Source of the DNA: Treponema sp.
GTDB taxonomy: Bacteria > Spirochaetota > Spirochaetia > Treponematales > Breznakiellaceae
DNA length: 6,890 bases
Direction of reading: 5' to 3'
NCBI GenBank assembly: GCA_031279925.1
Contig: JAITHQ010000191.1
Location: 1-6,890 of the forward strand
Position 1 is the stretch's first letter. Every line of letters starts with the position of its first letter. Shown here in pieces: positions 6,551 to 6,890 of the stretch. Both the position numbers and the translations under genes were made by a program. The notes under the pieces are model-generated. The model was given only the letters and a program-made list of their open reading frames with translations, did no database searches and had not been told where the DNA came from.

Positions 6551-6668
6551 CAATGCTGATTGTTATGCGAAGGGCCTATACCCTGCCCTTCCTGCCCTAA
6601 TGATGTATGCGCCGTTCAAGTAATTTAAACAGCCACTTTATGCCGCGTATATTTTATACTATTTACAG
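6551..6668. other. Convergent spacer between rpe and the amidohydrolase
   Basis: Contains a 7-bp perfect stem GAAGGGC (6569-6575) / GCCCTTC (6585-6591) with a 9-base loop, 18 bases after the rpe stop. It has no T-run, so it is only a weak terminator candidate. A second AT-rich dyad, GTATA-TTT-TATAC (6647-6659), lies just past the amidohydrolase stop. No gene is seen. Confidence 0.4.
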
Positions 6669-6890
6669 TTACAGCCTTTCTATCCTTTTATCCAGATTGC
6701 TTAATAATTTTTCACATGTATCAAGAATGGATGATTGATCCAGTTTTGTAAATTGCTTCCCTTTAAGAATAATATTCCCGTTTACAAAAACAGTATCAAC
6801 AGAATAGCCGGTTCCGGCATAAAGCAGATTGCTTAATCTGGTCTGCTGATTGCTTAACGCAATATCGCCTGATGTATCGATTAAAACAAG
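6669..6890 (-). CDS. Amidohydrolase C-terminus, MTA/SAH deaminase-like (partial)
   Basis: Only the last 73 residues are in the window; the gene continues past the right edge. It starts LVLIDTSGDIALSNQQTRLS, continues NLLYAGTGYSVDTVFVNGNI and ILKGKQF, and ends in a helical tail finishing DKRIERL. The pattern LVLID ... NLxYAxxGxxVDTVxVxGxxIxxxG is the typical C-terminal part of amidohydrolases. It is closest to 5-methylthioadenosine/S-adenosylhomocysteine deaminase (MtaD/chlorohydrolase group), where the mobile strand returns to the small beta domain. The metal-binding residues lie outside the window, so the substrate cannot be judged; a guanine or other deaminase is possible. GC is about 35% by hand count, far below rpe. 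Convergent with rpe, 118 bases apart. Confidence 0.8.
   Translation of the reverse strand, partial: LVLIDTSGDIALSNQQTRLSNLLYAGTGYSVDTVFVNGNIILKGKQFTKLDQSSILDTCEKLLSNLDKRIERL

Noticed and set aside
5819..6553. A 244-codon minus-strand frame across rpe
   Set aside because: It is antisense to a clear ribulose-phosphate epimerase gene and shows no recognisable domain.
6569..6591. An intrinsic terminator for rpe
   Set aside because: The 7-bp stem is perfect but no T-run follows on either strand, so it is recorded only as a hairpin in the spacer.
6553..6600. A 15-codon micro-frame just after rpe (MLIVMRRAYTLPFLP)
   Set aside because: Very short, has no ribosome binding site and overlaps the hairpin; no support as a gene.

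Overview
The window looks like part of a chromosome from a spirochaete, most likely a treponeme with about 50% GC. The strongest clue is the transcript-cleavage factor GreA. Here its two ordinary GreA domains sit at the end of a roughly 925-residue protein with a very long helical N-terminus. As I recall, Treponema and Borrelia carry this giant form. The organism assignment is inference; nothing in the window names a species.

Layout. Positions 1-5578 hold three genes on the minus strand, transcribed right to left: a TPR-repeat protein (5578-4589), giant GreA (4564-1787), and a membrane-anchored von Willebrand A (vWA) domain protein (1727-27). The gaps are 24 and 59 bases, so this is probably one operon. 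Positions 5579-5893 form a divergent non-coding region rich in inverted repeats, including a 14-bp hairpin at 5780-5812. On the plus strand, rpe (ribulose-phosphate 3-epimerase) runs 5894-6550. A sigma70-like promoter sits so close to its ATG that the mRNA may be leaderless. A short convergent spacer (6551-6668) follows. The window ends inside the C-terminus of a minus-strand amidohydrolase resembling 5-methylthioadenosine/S-adenosylhomocysteine deaminase. Its DNA is much more AT-rich (about 35% GC) than the preceding genes.

How the genes may work together. GreA rescues backtracked RNA polymerase, and its catalytic tip (GDLREN) is intact. Its extra 750 residues contain TPR-like helices and a small barrel-like segment (about residues 336-383) resembling the RNA-polymerase-binding Tudor/SH3 modules of UvrD, Mfd and CarD. 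The upstream gene encodes a stand-alone TPR protein. The downstream gene encodes a protein with a probable outside vWA domain, a Pro/Thr/Gln repeat linker, one membrane span and a possibly FHA-like cytoplasmic tail. Whether these three products cooperate is unknown. The vWA gene carries a C8 tract between the vWA domain and the linker. Gain or loss of one base would give a vWA protein without its membrane anchor, so it is a candidate phase-variable locus.

No tRNA, rRNA, CRISPR array, transposon or integrase was seen.
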